Positions 44,780-53,334 of a stretch of 64,000 nt of DNA are shown in pieces. The position numbers and the translations under genes are program-made. Position 1 is the stretch's first letter. The number at the start of each line of letters is the position of its first letter. Under the pieces are notes generated by a model, which did not search any database, was not told the origin of the DNA, and saw only the letters and a list, made by a program, of their open reading frames with translations. Source of the DNA: Streptomyces sp. NBC_00775 (lineage in GTDB: Bacteria; Actinomycetota; Actinomycetes; Streptomycetales; Streptomycetaceae); assembly GCF_036347135.1 (NCBI RefSeq), contig NZ_CP108938.1, positions 496,001 through 560,000 of the forward strand, read 5' to 3'.

Positions 44780-45928
44780 TCAGGTGCGGGACAGGCGGGC
44801 GACTTCCGTGCCGGCGAGCAGGAAGGCGCCGACGCCGAAGTTGGCGGTGGTGTCGTAGGTCACGGGCTGGCTGGACTCCGGTCGGTCGCCGACGTTCTGG
44901 ACGTAGCCCAGGAAGCCGTCGGGGTGTACGGCGGTGGTGACCAGGCCGTTCCAGGCCCTGGCCGCCACCGGGAGGTAGGTGGACCGGTCGACCAGGCCCG
45001 CGCCGATCGCGTACGACGTGCCGTAGAGGAAGAAGGAGGTGCCGCTGGTCTCGGGTCCGGGCAGATGCGTGGCGTCGGCGAGGTTGACGTTCCAGAAGCC
45101 GTCGCCGCGCTGCACGCCGGCCACGGCCGTCACCAGGCGCGTCAGGGTGTCGCGGTATTCGGCGGTGTGCGGTTCGCCGGGCGGCAGGGCCTTGAGGGTC
45201 TTGGCGTGTCCGCCCGTCACCCATCCATTGCCGCGGGACCAGAGGACCGGCTTGCCCGTGGGGGAGGTGATCCCTCCGGGGAGGAAGCGCTTGTCCCGGT
45301 ACCACAGGCCGGTGGCGGCGTCGTACAGGCCGGGGCCGCCCTCGACGCGCTTGGTGTGGTGGTAGAGGGCGTACAGCTTCTCCCCGTACTGGGGGTCCTG
45401 GCGCAGGACGCCTAAGCGGGCGAAGGGCGGCATGGCCATGTGGAGGGCGTCGTCCCACCACCAGTCGTCGTTCTTGTCCGGCTGGTCTTCGTAGACCATG
45501 CGGTGCAGGGACGTCTCGATCGCGGTGAGCTTCTGCTCGTCGGGTTCGCGTTCGTAGAGGTCGAGGTAGGCCTGCCCGGCGTTGTGGTTGTCCGCGTGGC
45601 GTGTGGTCACTCCGCCGTTGAGGCCGTACGCGTGCTTCTCCGCCCAGCCGCGCGCGTAGGCGAGGTAACGGGCGCTGCCGGTGAGACGCTGGAGGGCGAG
45701 CAGCCCGCTGAAGAAGGTGGCGTTGGCCCAGCCGTTGTCGCCGGGATCCGTGTGGGCGCCGATCCACTGGTCGGCGACACGCCGCAGGACAGCGGTGATC
45801 TCGGCCCTCGACGGCAGCCCGGGCGAGGCGGCACGCGGGGCGGCTTGTGCGGTGCCCGTCAACGAGGGCAGCAGGGATGCGGACGCCGTGAGCGCGACCG
45901 CGCCGGAGAGCAGGTGTCGTCTATGCAT
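44780..45928 (-). CDS. GH105-type unsaturated glycuronyl hydrolase, Tat-secreted
   Basis: The 382-residue exported (alpha/alpha)6-barrel hydrolase has a signal HRRHLLSGAVALTASASLL...GTAQAA with twin Arg. The barrel pattern of the YteR/GH88-105 group is seen in GDNGWANATFFSGLLAL, KNDDWWWDDALHMAMPPFARLG (active-site Asp), LWSRGNGWVTGGHAKTL and ETSGTSFFLYGTSYAIGAGL. Members cleave unsaturated uronic acid from rhamnogalacturonan or related lyase products. It is divergent from an RpiR-type regulator and convergent with the lectin-enzyme genes. The polysaccharide is not defined; pectin-derived material is one option. Confidence 0.85.
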   Translation of the reverse strand: MHRRHLLSGAVALTASASLLPSLTGTAQAAPRAASPGLPSRAEITAVLRRVADQWIGAHTDPGDNGWANATFFSGLLALQRLTGSARYLAYARGWAEKHAYGLNGGVTTRHADNHNAGQAYLDLYEREPDEQKLTAIETSLHRMVYEDQPDKNDDWWWDDALHMAMPPFARLGVLRQDPQYGEKLYALYHHTKRVEGGPGLYDAATGLWYRDKRFLPGGITSPTGKPVLWSRGNGWVTGGHAKTLKALPPGEPHTAEYRDTLTRLVTAVAGVQRGDGFWNVNLADATHLPGPETSGTSFFLYGTSYAIGAGLVDRSTYLPVAARAWNGLVTTAVHPDGFLGYVQNVGDRPESSQPVTYDTTANFGVGAFLLAGTEVARLSRT

Positions 45929-46073
45929 GTGAACAACTCCTACGGATGGGGACTCTCATCCTCAACTCCCGCCTCACGCGGTGTCCATGGCCCGTCGCCG
46001 ACTTGTCGGCAGGCCGGCTCGGCCGCGCGCTGGCCTGCCGATACCCCGCGGATGCGGGCGAAACGAGACCGCA

Positions 46074-46086
46074 CGCATTGCATGCG
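46074..46086. promoter_or_regulatory. Palindrome CGCAT-TGC-ATGCG between GH105 and RpiR-type genes
   Basis: CGCAT and ATGCG flank TGC within the divergent intergenic region. It is a candidate operator for the RpiR-type regulator. The short arms leave room for chance. Confidence 0.4.
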
Positions 46087-46158
46087 GCGATACACGCCCA
46101 GGTCAACACGGTCCGTGAGCTATGTTGAGTTCTCATGGGGCATGAAGGAGGCGCACCG

Positions 46159-47082
46159 GTGCCATCGCCGCAGCAGGCACGCGCGCAGGCATCTGCGATC
46201 ACCTCGGGGAAGACCGCCCCGGAGGCGGGTGCGGCACCCATGTCCCAGCTCAGGGAGCTGTTCGACGGCCCCCGGCTCTCCCCGGGACAGCGGCGTATCG
46301 CGCAGTACCTGATCGAGCACATCACCGAGGCGGCGTTCCTGTCGATCACCGATCTCGCCGAGCGCGTGGGCGTGAGCCAGCCCTCGGTGACCCGTTTCGC
46401 CGCGGCGGTCGGCTTCAGTGGTTACCCCGCGCTACGGGAGAAGCTCCAGTCGATCGCGCTCAGCACCCTCGGCAGCGCGCCGGGCACGCCGGCGGAGGCC
46501 ACGAGCAACGAGTTGCAGGCGGCGGTGGACGCGGAGATCGCGAACCTGGAGAACCTGCGGCGGGACTTCGCCGATCCGGACGAGGTGATCCGCGTCGGCC
46601 GGGCGCTGTCGAAGTCGACGCCGCTGACGGTCCTGGGGCTGCGGATCTCCGTGTCGCTGGCCGAGTACTTCGCGTACGCCGCGCGGCGCATCCACCCGGA
46701 CGTACGGCTGGTGACCCGGGGCGGCAGCGTCGCCTACGACTCGCTGCTCCAGTCGCGCGAGGCCGGCGGCACCTGGGTGCTGGCCTTCGGAATGCCCCGG
46801 CACGCCCAGGAGACGCTCACGGCGCTGCGGGTCGCGCACAGCGCGGGGTTGCAGGTGGCGCTGATCACCGACCTGGGGCTCGGGCCGCTCGTGGACGAGG
46901 CCGACGTCTCGTTCGCCACCGGCACCGGGTCGCGTCTCGTCTTCGACTCCTACGCCGCGCCCGTCGTGCTGTCGGCGGCATTGCTGCAGGCCATGACCGA
47001 CGCCGATCCGGAGCGGACGCAGGCCCGCCTGGAGGAGTACGAGCAGGTCGCCGAGCAGCACCAGTTCTTCCTCAAGGACTGA
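46159..47082 (+). CDS. MurR/RpiR-family regulator (HTH plus SIS domain)
   Basis: The 307-residue regulator has an N-terminal RpiR-type helix-turn-helix (LSPGQRRIAQYLIEHITEAA, then ITDLAERVGVSQPSVTRFAAAVGFSGYPALREKL) and a C-terminal sugar-isomerase (SIS) phosphosugar-binding domain (LTVLGLRISVSLAEYFAYA, then LVTRGGSVAYDSLL, then TWVLAFGMPRHAQETL). I start at the GTG at 46159 because GGAGG lies 7 bases upstream; the ATG at 46135 has no ribosome site. It is divergent from the GH105 gene, so it probably controls that gene in response to a phosphosugar. Confidence 0.87.
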   Translation: MPSPQQARAQASAITSGKTAPEAGAAPMSQLRELFDGPRLSPGQRRIAQYLIEHITEAAFLSITDLAERVGVSQPSVTRFAAAVGFSGYPALREKLQSIALSTLGSAPGTPAEATSNELQAAVDAEIANLENLRRDFADPDEVIRVGRALSKSTPLTVLGLRISVSLAEYFAYAARRIHPDVRLVTRGGSVAYDSLLQSREAGGTWVLAFGMPRHAQETLTALRVAHSAGLQVALITDLGLGPLVDEADVSFATGTGSRLVFDSYAAPVVLSAALLQAMTDADPERTQARLEEYEQVAEQHQFFLKD

Positions 47083-47456
47083 CGCTTTCCCGCGCAAGGC
47101 CGGAGGCCGTCTCCCCCAAGGACCGAGGCCGCCTGGCCCTTGCGGAACCCCCTCCCCCGTACCGCCTGTCACCACGGCATCACGGGATCATTCACACCAT
47201 TTCACGCATGAATGTTTTCATGTTCTTGCGCTACCGGCGGTATATATAAATACTGCTCGCGGATCGTGACCAGGAGGCCTCCTGGTCACGTCCCACGACC
47301 ACCCGGGGCCGTCCGCTCCTACCCGCATCGGGCCCCGGGTGTTCAGACGGGCCCCGCTCGCGCGGGGTCCGTGGTGGCGGCCCCGGCCAATCCCCTAGAC
47401 CGGGGCCGCCCCCAGACACCCCCACGACCCCTTCCCGCCGACGTAACCCGGAAGCG
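47083..47456. other. Hairpin-rich intergenic region and leader, 374 bases
   Basis: The region has an imperfect long hairpin with arms 47093-47099 and 47138-47144 (likely RpiR-gene terminator) and an AT-rich TATATATAAATACT patch at 47241-47254, striking in this GC-rich DNA. There is a perfect 24-base palindrome at 47266-47289 (GTGACCAGGAGG and its complement). Two more GC stems follow: about 47348-47372, and 47376-47386 with 47400-47410 around a 13-base loop. They precede the 127-residue gene. It may be a structured 5' leader or regulatory RNA. I see no open frame with protein character. Confidence 0.55.
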
Positions 47457-47840
47457 ATGAACATGGCCCTGACTTACTCACCGATCACCTCGGACTGGCC
47501 GTGCCAGGTCAAGACACCCGGCAGCTACGACTGGGAGCGATCGGCGGTCAAATGGCTGCGCGAACTGGTCCCGACCCGCTACGCGAGCTACCCCGTCCTG
47601 CTCAAGCACCCCGTGCTCCTCGCCCGTCACGCGCACATCCAGGTGCAGCACGAGATACGGGTCGCCCGGACCGCCCTGCAGACCGCCCGGGCCGAGCTGC
47701 CCGCGCTCGGCCTGCACGAGGGCGTCATCGAGCACACCATCAAGCTGTACGCCGCCGAGGTCATGCAGCTCCAGCACATCGCCCGCAGCATCCGCGCGGT
47801 GACCCAGGCTCTCGTGGACAGCAACGTCGCGCGAAACTGA
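47457..47840 (+). CDS. Helical hypothetical protein (127 aa)
   Basis: The 127-residue basic, helical protein begins MNMALTYSPITSDW and contains SYDWERSAVKWLRELVPTRYASYPVLLKHPVLLARHA, then a long amphipathic helix (QVQHEIRVARTALQTARAEL, then HEGVIEHTIKLYAAEVMQLQHIARSIRAV). No signal, membrane segment or catalytic motif is seen. A hairpin-rich leader precedes it. Conserved-looking composition and GC-rich third positions support coding. Function unknown. Confidence 0.65.
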   Translation: MNMALTYSPITSDWPCQVKTPGSYDWERSAVKWLRELVPTRYASYPVLLKHPVLLARHAHIQVQHEIRVARTALQTARAELPALGLHEGVIEHTIKLYAAEVMQLQHIARSIRAVTQALVDSNVARN

Positions 47841-47888
47841 GGTCCCGGGCCCAGGTCGTGGTCCCGGCGGACCGTGACCGAAGGAGAC

Positions 47889-48740
47889 ATGGTGGACGGG
47901 ACCCTCGACGTACGGTGGATCCATGGCTCGCCGTCGGCCAAGCACAACACGGATCCCGACATCCAGGTCCACACGTACGACGAGCACACGGTCGTCCTGC
48001 GGCAGAACATGGCGATCAACTACGAAGCGCCTTTCCTGTTCCTGCTGTTCGGCGAGGAACAGGCCGTTCTGATCGACACCGGCGCCACGGCTTCGGCCGA
48101 GTTCTTCCCCCTGCGGCGAGTGGTCGACGAGGTGATGGAGAGGTGGCTGGCGGCGCATCCCCGAGAGGGTTACGAGCTGCTGGTGCTGCACACCCATCCC
48201 CACGGCGACCACATCGCGGGGGACGGCCAGTTCGCCGGCCGCCCCGGCACGAGGGTCGTGGACGCGGCCCTCGACAGCGCCTGGGAGTTCTTCGGGTTCC
48301 GGGACGACCCCGACGGCGTCGCCGAGGTCGATCTCGGCGGCCGGGTCCTCGAATGCCTCGCCACCCCTGGGCACCACAAGGCGGCGGTGACGTTCTTCGA
48401 CCCCTGGACGGGGTTCCTGCTCACCGGCGACACGGTCTACCCCGGCCGTCTGTACGTCGATGACTGGCGGGCGTTCACACGCACCCTCGACCGGCTGGTC
48501 GGCTTCTGCGCCGACCGGCCGGTCACACATGTGCTCGGCTGTCACATCGAGATGAGCCGGAAGCCCGGCCAGGACTATCCCGTCCGCACGACGTACCAGC
48601 CCGACGAGCCGCCGCTGCAGATGACGACGGATCAGCTGCGGGACATCCGGAGGGCGGCCGAGTCCGTCGGCGAGCAGCCCGGACGGCATGTGTTCGACGA
48701 CTTCGTCATCTGCCGCCTCGACGCGCACGGGAGCGATTAG
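47889..48740 (+). CDS. Metallo-beta-lactamase-fold hydrolase
   Basis: The 283-residue MBL-fold protein has the metal motif HTHPHGDH (near residue 102), the Asp of FLLTGDTVYPGRLY and the His of HVLGCHIEMS, and begins with a typical AVLIDTGATAS strand. It is probably a di-zinc hydrolase of the general group (lactonase or thioesterase-like); the substrate is not apparent. The ATG at 47889 has AAGGAG 5 bases upstream, better than GTG 47874. It lies 48 bases after the helical protein on the same strand. Confidence 0.84.
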   Translation: MVDGTLDVRWIHGSPSAKHNTDPDIQVHTYDEHTVVLRQNMAINYEAPFLFLLFGEEQAVLIDTGATASAEFFPLRRVVDEVMERWLAAHPREGYELLVLHTHPHGDHIAGDGQFAGRPGTRVVDAALDSAWEFFGFRDDPDGVAEVDLGGRVLECLATPGHHKAAVTFFDPWTGFLLTGDTVYPGRLYVDDWRAFTRTLDRLVGFCADRPVTHVLGCHIEMSRKPGQDYPVRTTYQPDEPPLQMTTDQLRDIRRAAESVGEQPGRHVFDDFVICRLDAHGSD

Positions 48741-48839
48741 GGCCCCGGTTCCCCTCGCACGGCCGAACCGGGGTGGTAGGTGTCCCCTGGGCGGGAACAC
48801 GAAGGGGAAGAGCAGCCCTACGTGCCCCGGGACGGACTC

Positions 48840-49154
48840 ATGGATTCCACCGTGTGGACAGTGATCCTCATCGTCGCCGTCGTGGGAGCCGCCGCGCTGG
48901 CGGTGGCGCTCGCGCTCCTGGTCCGGCTGGTCCGCGCCCGCCGTGATCTGCGGCGCGCCGGACTTCCGTCCGGACCCCGCTGGATCTTCTGGGGCGCCGT
49001 CGTCTATCTCGTGCTCCCCACCGATCTGCTGCCCGACCCCATCTACCTGGACGACATCGGCGTCCTGTTGCTGGCCCTGCGCTCGCTGCGTGACACACCG
49101 AAGGAAGCGCTGCCCGGAGCGCGCGGGAACCCGCGCGCTCCGACGGGACGTTGA
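48840..49154 (+). CDS. DUF1232 (YkvA-like) small membrane protein
   Basis: The 104-residue protein has an N-terminal membrane helix (TVWTVILIVAVVGAAALAVALALLVRLV), an Arg-rich loop and the DUF1232 signature YLVLPTDLLPDPIYLDDIGVLLLALRSL spanning a second hydrophobic segment. The start is ATG 48840. Its TGA overlaps the ATG of the next gene (TGATG), so it is probably translated together with the TerD-CAP protein. The function of the family is unknown. Confidence 0.82.
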   Translation: MDSTVWTVILIVAVVGAAALAVALALLVRLVRARRDLRRAGLPSGPRWIFWGAVVYLVLPTDLLPDPIYLDDIGVLLLALRSLRDTPKEALPGARGNPRAPTGR

Positions 49155-50530
49155 TGCCTGTAACGAGCACCACGTCGACGGGCGGCACCATGAGCGAGCT
49201 GGTTCCCGGGGGCAACATGCCCCTGCCGGGCGGCATCCTGACCCTCAGGGTGCCGGGCCCCTTCGACGTGTCCGCGCTCATCACCGACGACAGCGGAAAG
49301 GTGCGCGGGGACGGCGACTTCGTGTTCTACAACCAGCCGACCGCGCCCGGTGCCCGTCTCCAGGGCGAGCGCCTCACCGTCGATCCGCCGAGACTGCGGG
49401 CCGGAGCGAGCCGCGTCACCGTGGTCGTCAGCCCCGCCGACCCCGCGACGCCCCTGGGCCGCCTGCCCGCACCCACCCTGCACGTCACCGCGCCGGACGG
49501 TCGTCCCCTCGCCCGGTTCACCCCACCACGTCCGCAGCGGGAGACCCTGCTGCTGCTCGCCGAGCTGTACCGGCGCGGCACCGGGTGGAAACTCCGCGCC
49601 CTGGGCCAGGGGTACGCGGACGGACTGGCGGGCATCGCGCGGGACTTCGGGGTCGATGTCACCGAGGACGACGCCACGCCCGGTGCTGTCCCGGGTGCCG
49701 TTCCGGGTGCGACACGCGGTGCGGCCCCCGGTGCGATGCCTCGTGGCGCGCCCGACACGGACGGGTTCCTGGGGCTGGTGAACTCCGCCCGCGCCGCCGC
49801 CGGTTCCCCACCGGTGTCCCTCGACGCACGGCTGGCGGCCGCGGCCCGGGCCCACGCCTCCGCCATGGCCGTGCGCGGACTCCTCAGCTCGGAGAGTCCG
49901 GACGGCACCTCCGTCTACCAGCGCGTCACCTCGGCCGGATACCCGTATCTCACCGTCGGCGAGCACCTGGTCTCCGGCCCCCGCACACCCGGCGAGTTCG
50001 TGGAGTACTGCCTCTCCGCCGAGCAGTCCCGGCGCACGCTGTGCGATCCCGTCTTCAGCCAGGCGGGTCTGGCGTACGTCGCCGACGATCGCTCCGGCGA
50101 CCTGTACTGGACGGCGCTGTGGGCGCACCCGTTCAGCTCCGCGGGCCTGACGCGGACGGCGAGTGAGGTCATCGCTCTCACCAACGCCGAGCGGAGGGCG
50201 GCCGGTCTGCCGCCCCTGTCCGGCGACCCTCTGCTCACCATCGCGGCCCAGGCGCACAGCGCCGACATGGTGGCCCGCGCCTTCTACTCCCACACCTCCC
50301 CCGACGGCAGCCAGCCCTGGGACCGGGCCGCCGCCGCGGGCTGCACCCGCCGGACCATCGGCGAGAACATCGCCTGCGGGCAGCGCTCCCCGGCCGAGGT
50401 CGTACTCGGCTGGATGAACAGCCCCGGCCATCGCGCCAACATCCTGAAGCCCGACTTCACCCACATAGGCATCGGCCTCGCGGGCGGCGGCAAGGCGGGC
50501 ACGTACTGGACGCAGCTCTTCGGCGGCTGA
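49154..50530 (+). CDS. TerD-CAP-CAP fusion protein
   Basis: The 458-residue protein has an unusual order. Residues ~13-170 are a TerD/tellurite-resistance-like beta domain (SELVPGGNMPLPGGILTLRV, then VFYNQPTAPGA, then LARFTPPRPQRETLLLLAELYRRGTGWKLRALGQGY). A Gly/Ala/Pro linker of VPGA-type repeats follows, then two CAP/SCP domains: a degenerate first (LGLVNSARAAAGSPPVSLDARLAA) and a fuller second (VIALTNAERRAAGLPPLSG, then HTSPDGSQPWDRA, then ENIACGQRSPAEVVLGWMNSPGHRANIL). There is no signal peptide, although CAP domains are normally extracellular. The start is ATG 49154 (coupled) or ATG 49190. Confidence 0.82.
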   Translation: MPVTSTTSTGGTMSELVPGGNMPLPGGILTLRVPGPFDVSALITDDSGKVRGDGDFVFYNQPTAPGARLQGERLTVDPPRLRAGASRVTVVVSPADPATPLGRLPAPTLHVTAPDGRPLARFTPPRPQRETLLLLAELYRRGTGWKLRALGQGYADGLAGIARDFGVDVTEDDATPGAVPGAVPGATRGAAPGAMPRGAPDTDGFLGLVNSARAAAGSPPVSLDARLAAAARAHASAMAVRGLLSSESPDGTSVYQRVTSAGYPYLTVGEHLVSGPRTPGEFVEYCLSAEQSRRTLCDPVFSQAGLAYVADDRSGDLYWTALWAHPFSSAGLTRTASEVIALTNAERRAAGLPPLSGDPLLTIAAQAHSADMVARAFYSHTSPDGSQPWDRAAAAGCTRRTIGENIACGQRSPAEVVLGWMNSPGHRANILKPDFTHIGIGLAGGGKAGTYWTQLFGG

Positions 50531-51988
<1,458 letters not shown>

Positions 51989-52098
51989 CCTCTCGCGCTG
52001 CGCCTCGCTCCTGAGGGTCGGCCGCCGGTGCGTGGCGGCTGGTCCGGGGCGGGGCGCAGCCTCGGGTCCGGACGGAACACCACCGGTCGTACGCCGGG

Positions 52099-52494
52099 TC
52101 AGTCGTGCGGGAACGAGTGGTGCTCGTGGGCGACCGTCCAGCGGCCTTGTTCCTTGCGCAGTCCGAGGGTGAGCCGCAGGCGCCGGGCGGGCTTCTCGGC
52201 GAATTCCTTCGGCGTTCCGCAACGCAGCAGGGCGTGCGCGTACGCCACCTTGTCGCCCGCGGTGATGTCGAGGGACTCGATCTCGACCGTCGCGCCCTGC
52301 GCCTGCCATTCGAAGAACGGCGGCCAGGCCTCGCGGTACGCCTCGATACCGCGGACCCCCGCGTAGGGCGGCGGCACGTCGTACATCACGATGTCGTCCG
52401 TGTGGTCGGCCAGCACACCGTCGAGGTCGCCGCGGTGCACGGCGGCGGCCCAGTGCTCGATCAGGGTGCGGATCTGGTCCTCGTCTTGGCTCAT
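52099..52494 (-). CDS. SnoaL/SgcJ-like NTF2-fold protein
   Basis: The 131-residue protein has the NTF2-like pattern DQIRTLIEHWAAAVHRGDLDGVLADHTDDIVMYDVPPPYAGV followed by EAYREAWPPFFEW and GRWTVAHEHHSFPHD. This is the SnoaL-like/ketosteroid-isomerase-type dimeric fold, with a His-rich end typical of the DUF4440/SgcJ group. It may be an isomerase or cyclase-like helper; no substrate is indicated. The ATG at 52494 is the natural start; the frame is open 78 bases further. It is divergent from a small membrane peptide gene. Confidence 0.8.
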   Translation of the reverse strand: MSQDEDQIRTLIEHWAAAVHRGDLDGVLADHTDDIVMYDVPPPYAGVRGIEAYREAWPPFFEWQAQGATVEIESLDITAGDKVAYAHALLRCGTPKEFAEKPARRLRLTLGLRKEQGRWTVAHEHHSFPHD

Positions 52495-52522
52495 GGTCCA
52501 TGCATGCCCCAATACTGGTCGC

Positions 52523-52642
52523 ATGGAATTCGCCGTCTGCATGACTCTGCCCGGACTGGTCATCCTGCTCACCCTGGTGGCCTTCGCGGATCAGCCGCTG
52601 CTGCGGGCCGGGCGCGCCGTCGTACGGATGCCGCGGGCATGA
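52523..52642 (+). CDS. Small single-helix membrane peptide, perhaps a truncated DUF6191-like gene
   Basis: The 39-residue peptide is one hydrophobic helix (CMTLPGLVILLTLVAFADQ) with a short basic tail (LRAGRAVVRMPRA). The start resembles the N-terminus of DUF6191-type proteins, which continue for 40-60 further residues, so it may be truncated. Its TGA overlaps the ATG of the kinase gene (ATGA), suggesting co-translation. No strong ribosome site is seen. Confidence 0.4.
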   Translation: MEFAVCMTLPGLVILLTLVAFADQPLLRAGRAVVRMPRA

Positions 52643-53334
52643 GCTTCGACGATCTCCTGGAGCGCGCGGCGTCGCTCGTGCGTCCGGGGCGGCGCGCCCT
52701 GCTCGGTATCGCCGGCGGCCCGGGTGCGGGCAAGACGACGCTCGCCGAGCGCCTGGTGCGGGAGCTGAACGGGGACGGGCCCGCCTGGGTCGCGCATGTG
52801 CCGATGGACGGGTTCCATCTCGCGGATGTCGAGTTGGACCGCCTCGGCCGCCGCGACCGCAAGGGCGCCCCCGACACGTTCGACGCGGCGGGTTACGCCG
52901 CGCTGCTGCGCCGGCTGCGCGAGGACGAGGACGACCTCGTCTACGCGCCCGGCTTCGAGCGGACTCTTGAGCAGCCGATCGCGGGTGCCGTTCCCGTGCC
53001 CCGCACCGCCCGTCTGATCGTCACCGAGGGCAACTATCTGCTGCTCCGCGACGACGGCTGGGCTCGCGCGCGGTCGCAGCTCGACGAGGTCTGGTTCTGC
53101 GAGGTCGACGAAGCCGAACGTCTGCGGCGGCTCGTCGCCCGGCACGAGGAGTTCGGCAAGGACCACGACACGGCGGTGGCGTGGGTGCTCGGCACGGACC
53201 AGCGCAACGCCGACCTGGTCGCCGCGACACGGGACCGCGCCGACCTGGTCGTCGAGGCGGCGGTCAGCGAGGCTGGAGCTCCAGTTCGGGTTCCCCGCGC
53301 GCATCGCCCGCGGGATCACCGATCAGTGCGGTGA
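52639..53334 (+). CDS. P-loop nucleoside/uridine-kinase-like protein
   Basis: The 231-residue protein has the Walker A loop GIAGGPGAGKTT near residue 24, the substrate loop VPMDGFHLADVELDRLGRRDRKGAPDTFD, VTEGNYLLL and the LID-like RRLVARHEEFGKD. This is the pattern of the uridine kinase/pantothenate kinase-like family in Streptomyces (often called nucleoside/nucleotide kinase). It overlaps the small membrane peptide gene by 4 bases. The last ~20 codons (after VVEAAVSE) look unrelated and overlap the convergent gene by 71 bases, so the original stop may be lost. Confidence 0.83.
   Translation: MSFDDLLERAASLVRPGRRALLGIAGGPGAGKTTLAERLVRELNGDGPAWVAHVPMDGFHLADVELDRLGRRDRKGAPDTFDAAGYAALLRRLREDEDDLVYAPGFERTLEQPIAGAVPVPRTARLIVTEGNYLLLRDDGWARARSQLDEVWFCEVDEAERLRRLVARHEEFGKDHDTAVAWVLGTDQRNADLVAATRDRADLVVEAAVSEAGAPVRVPRAHRPRDHRSVR

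Noticed and set aside
49680..49745. GGTGC-rich repeats as a mobile or regulatory repeat
   Set aside because: They encode the Gly/Ala/Pro linker between the TerD and CAP domains.
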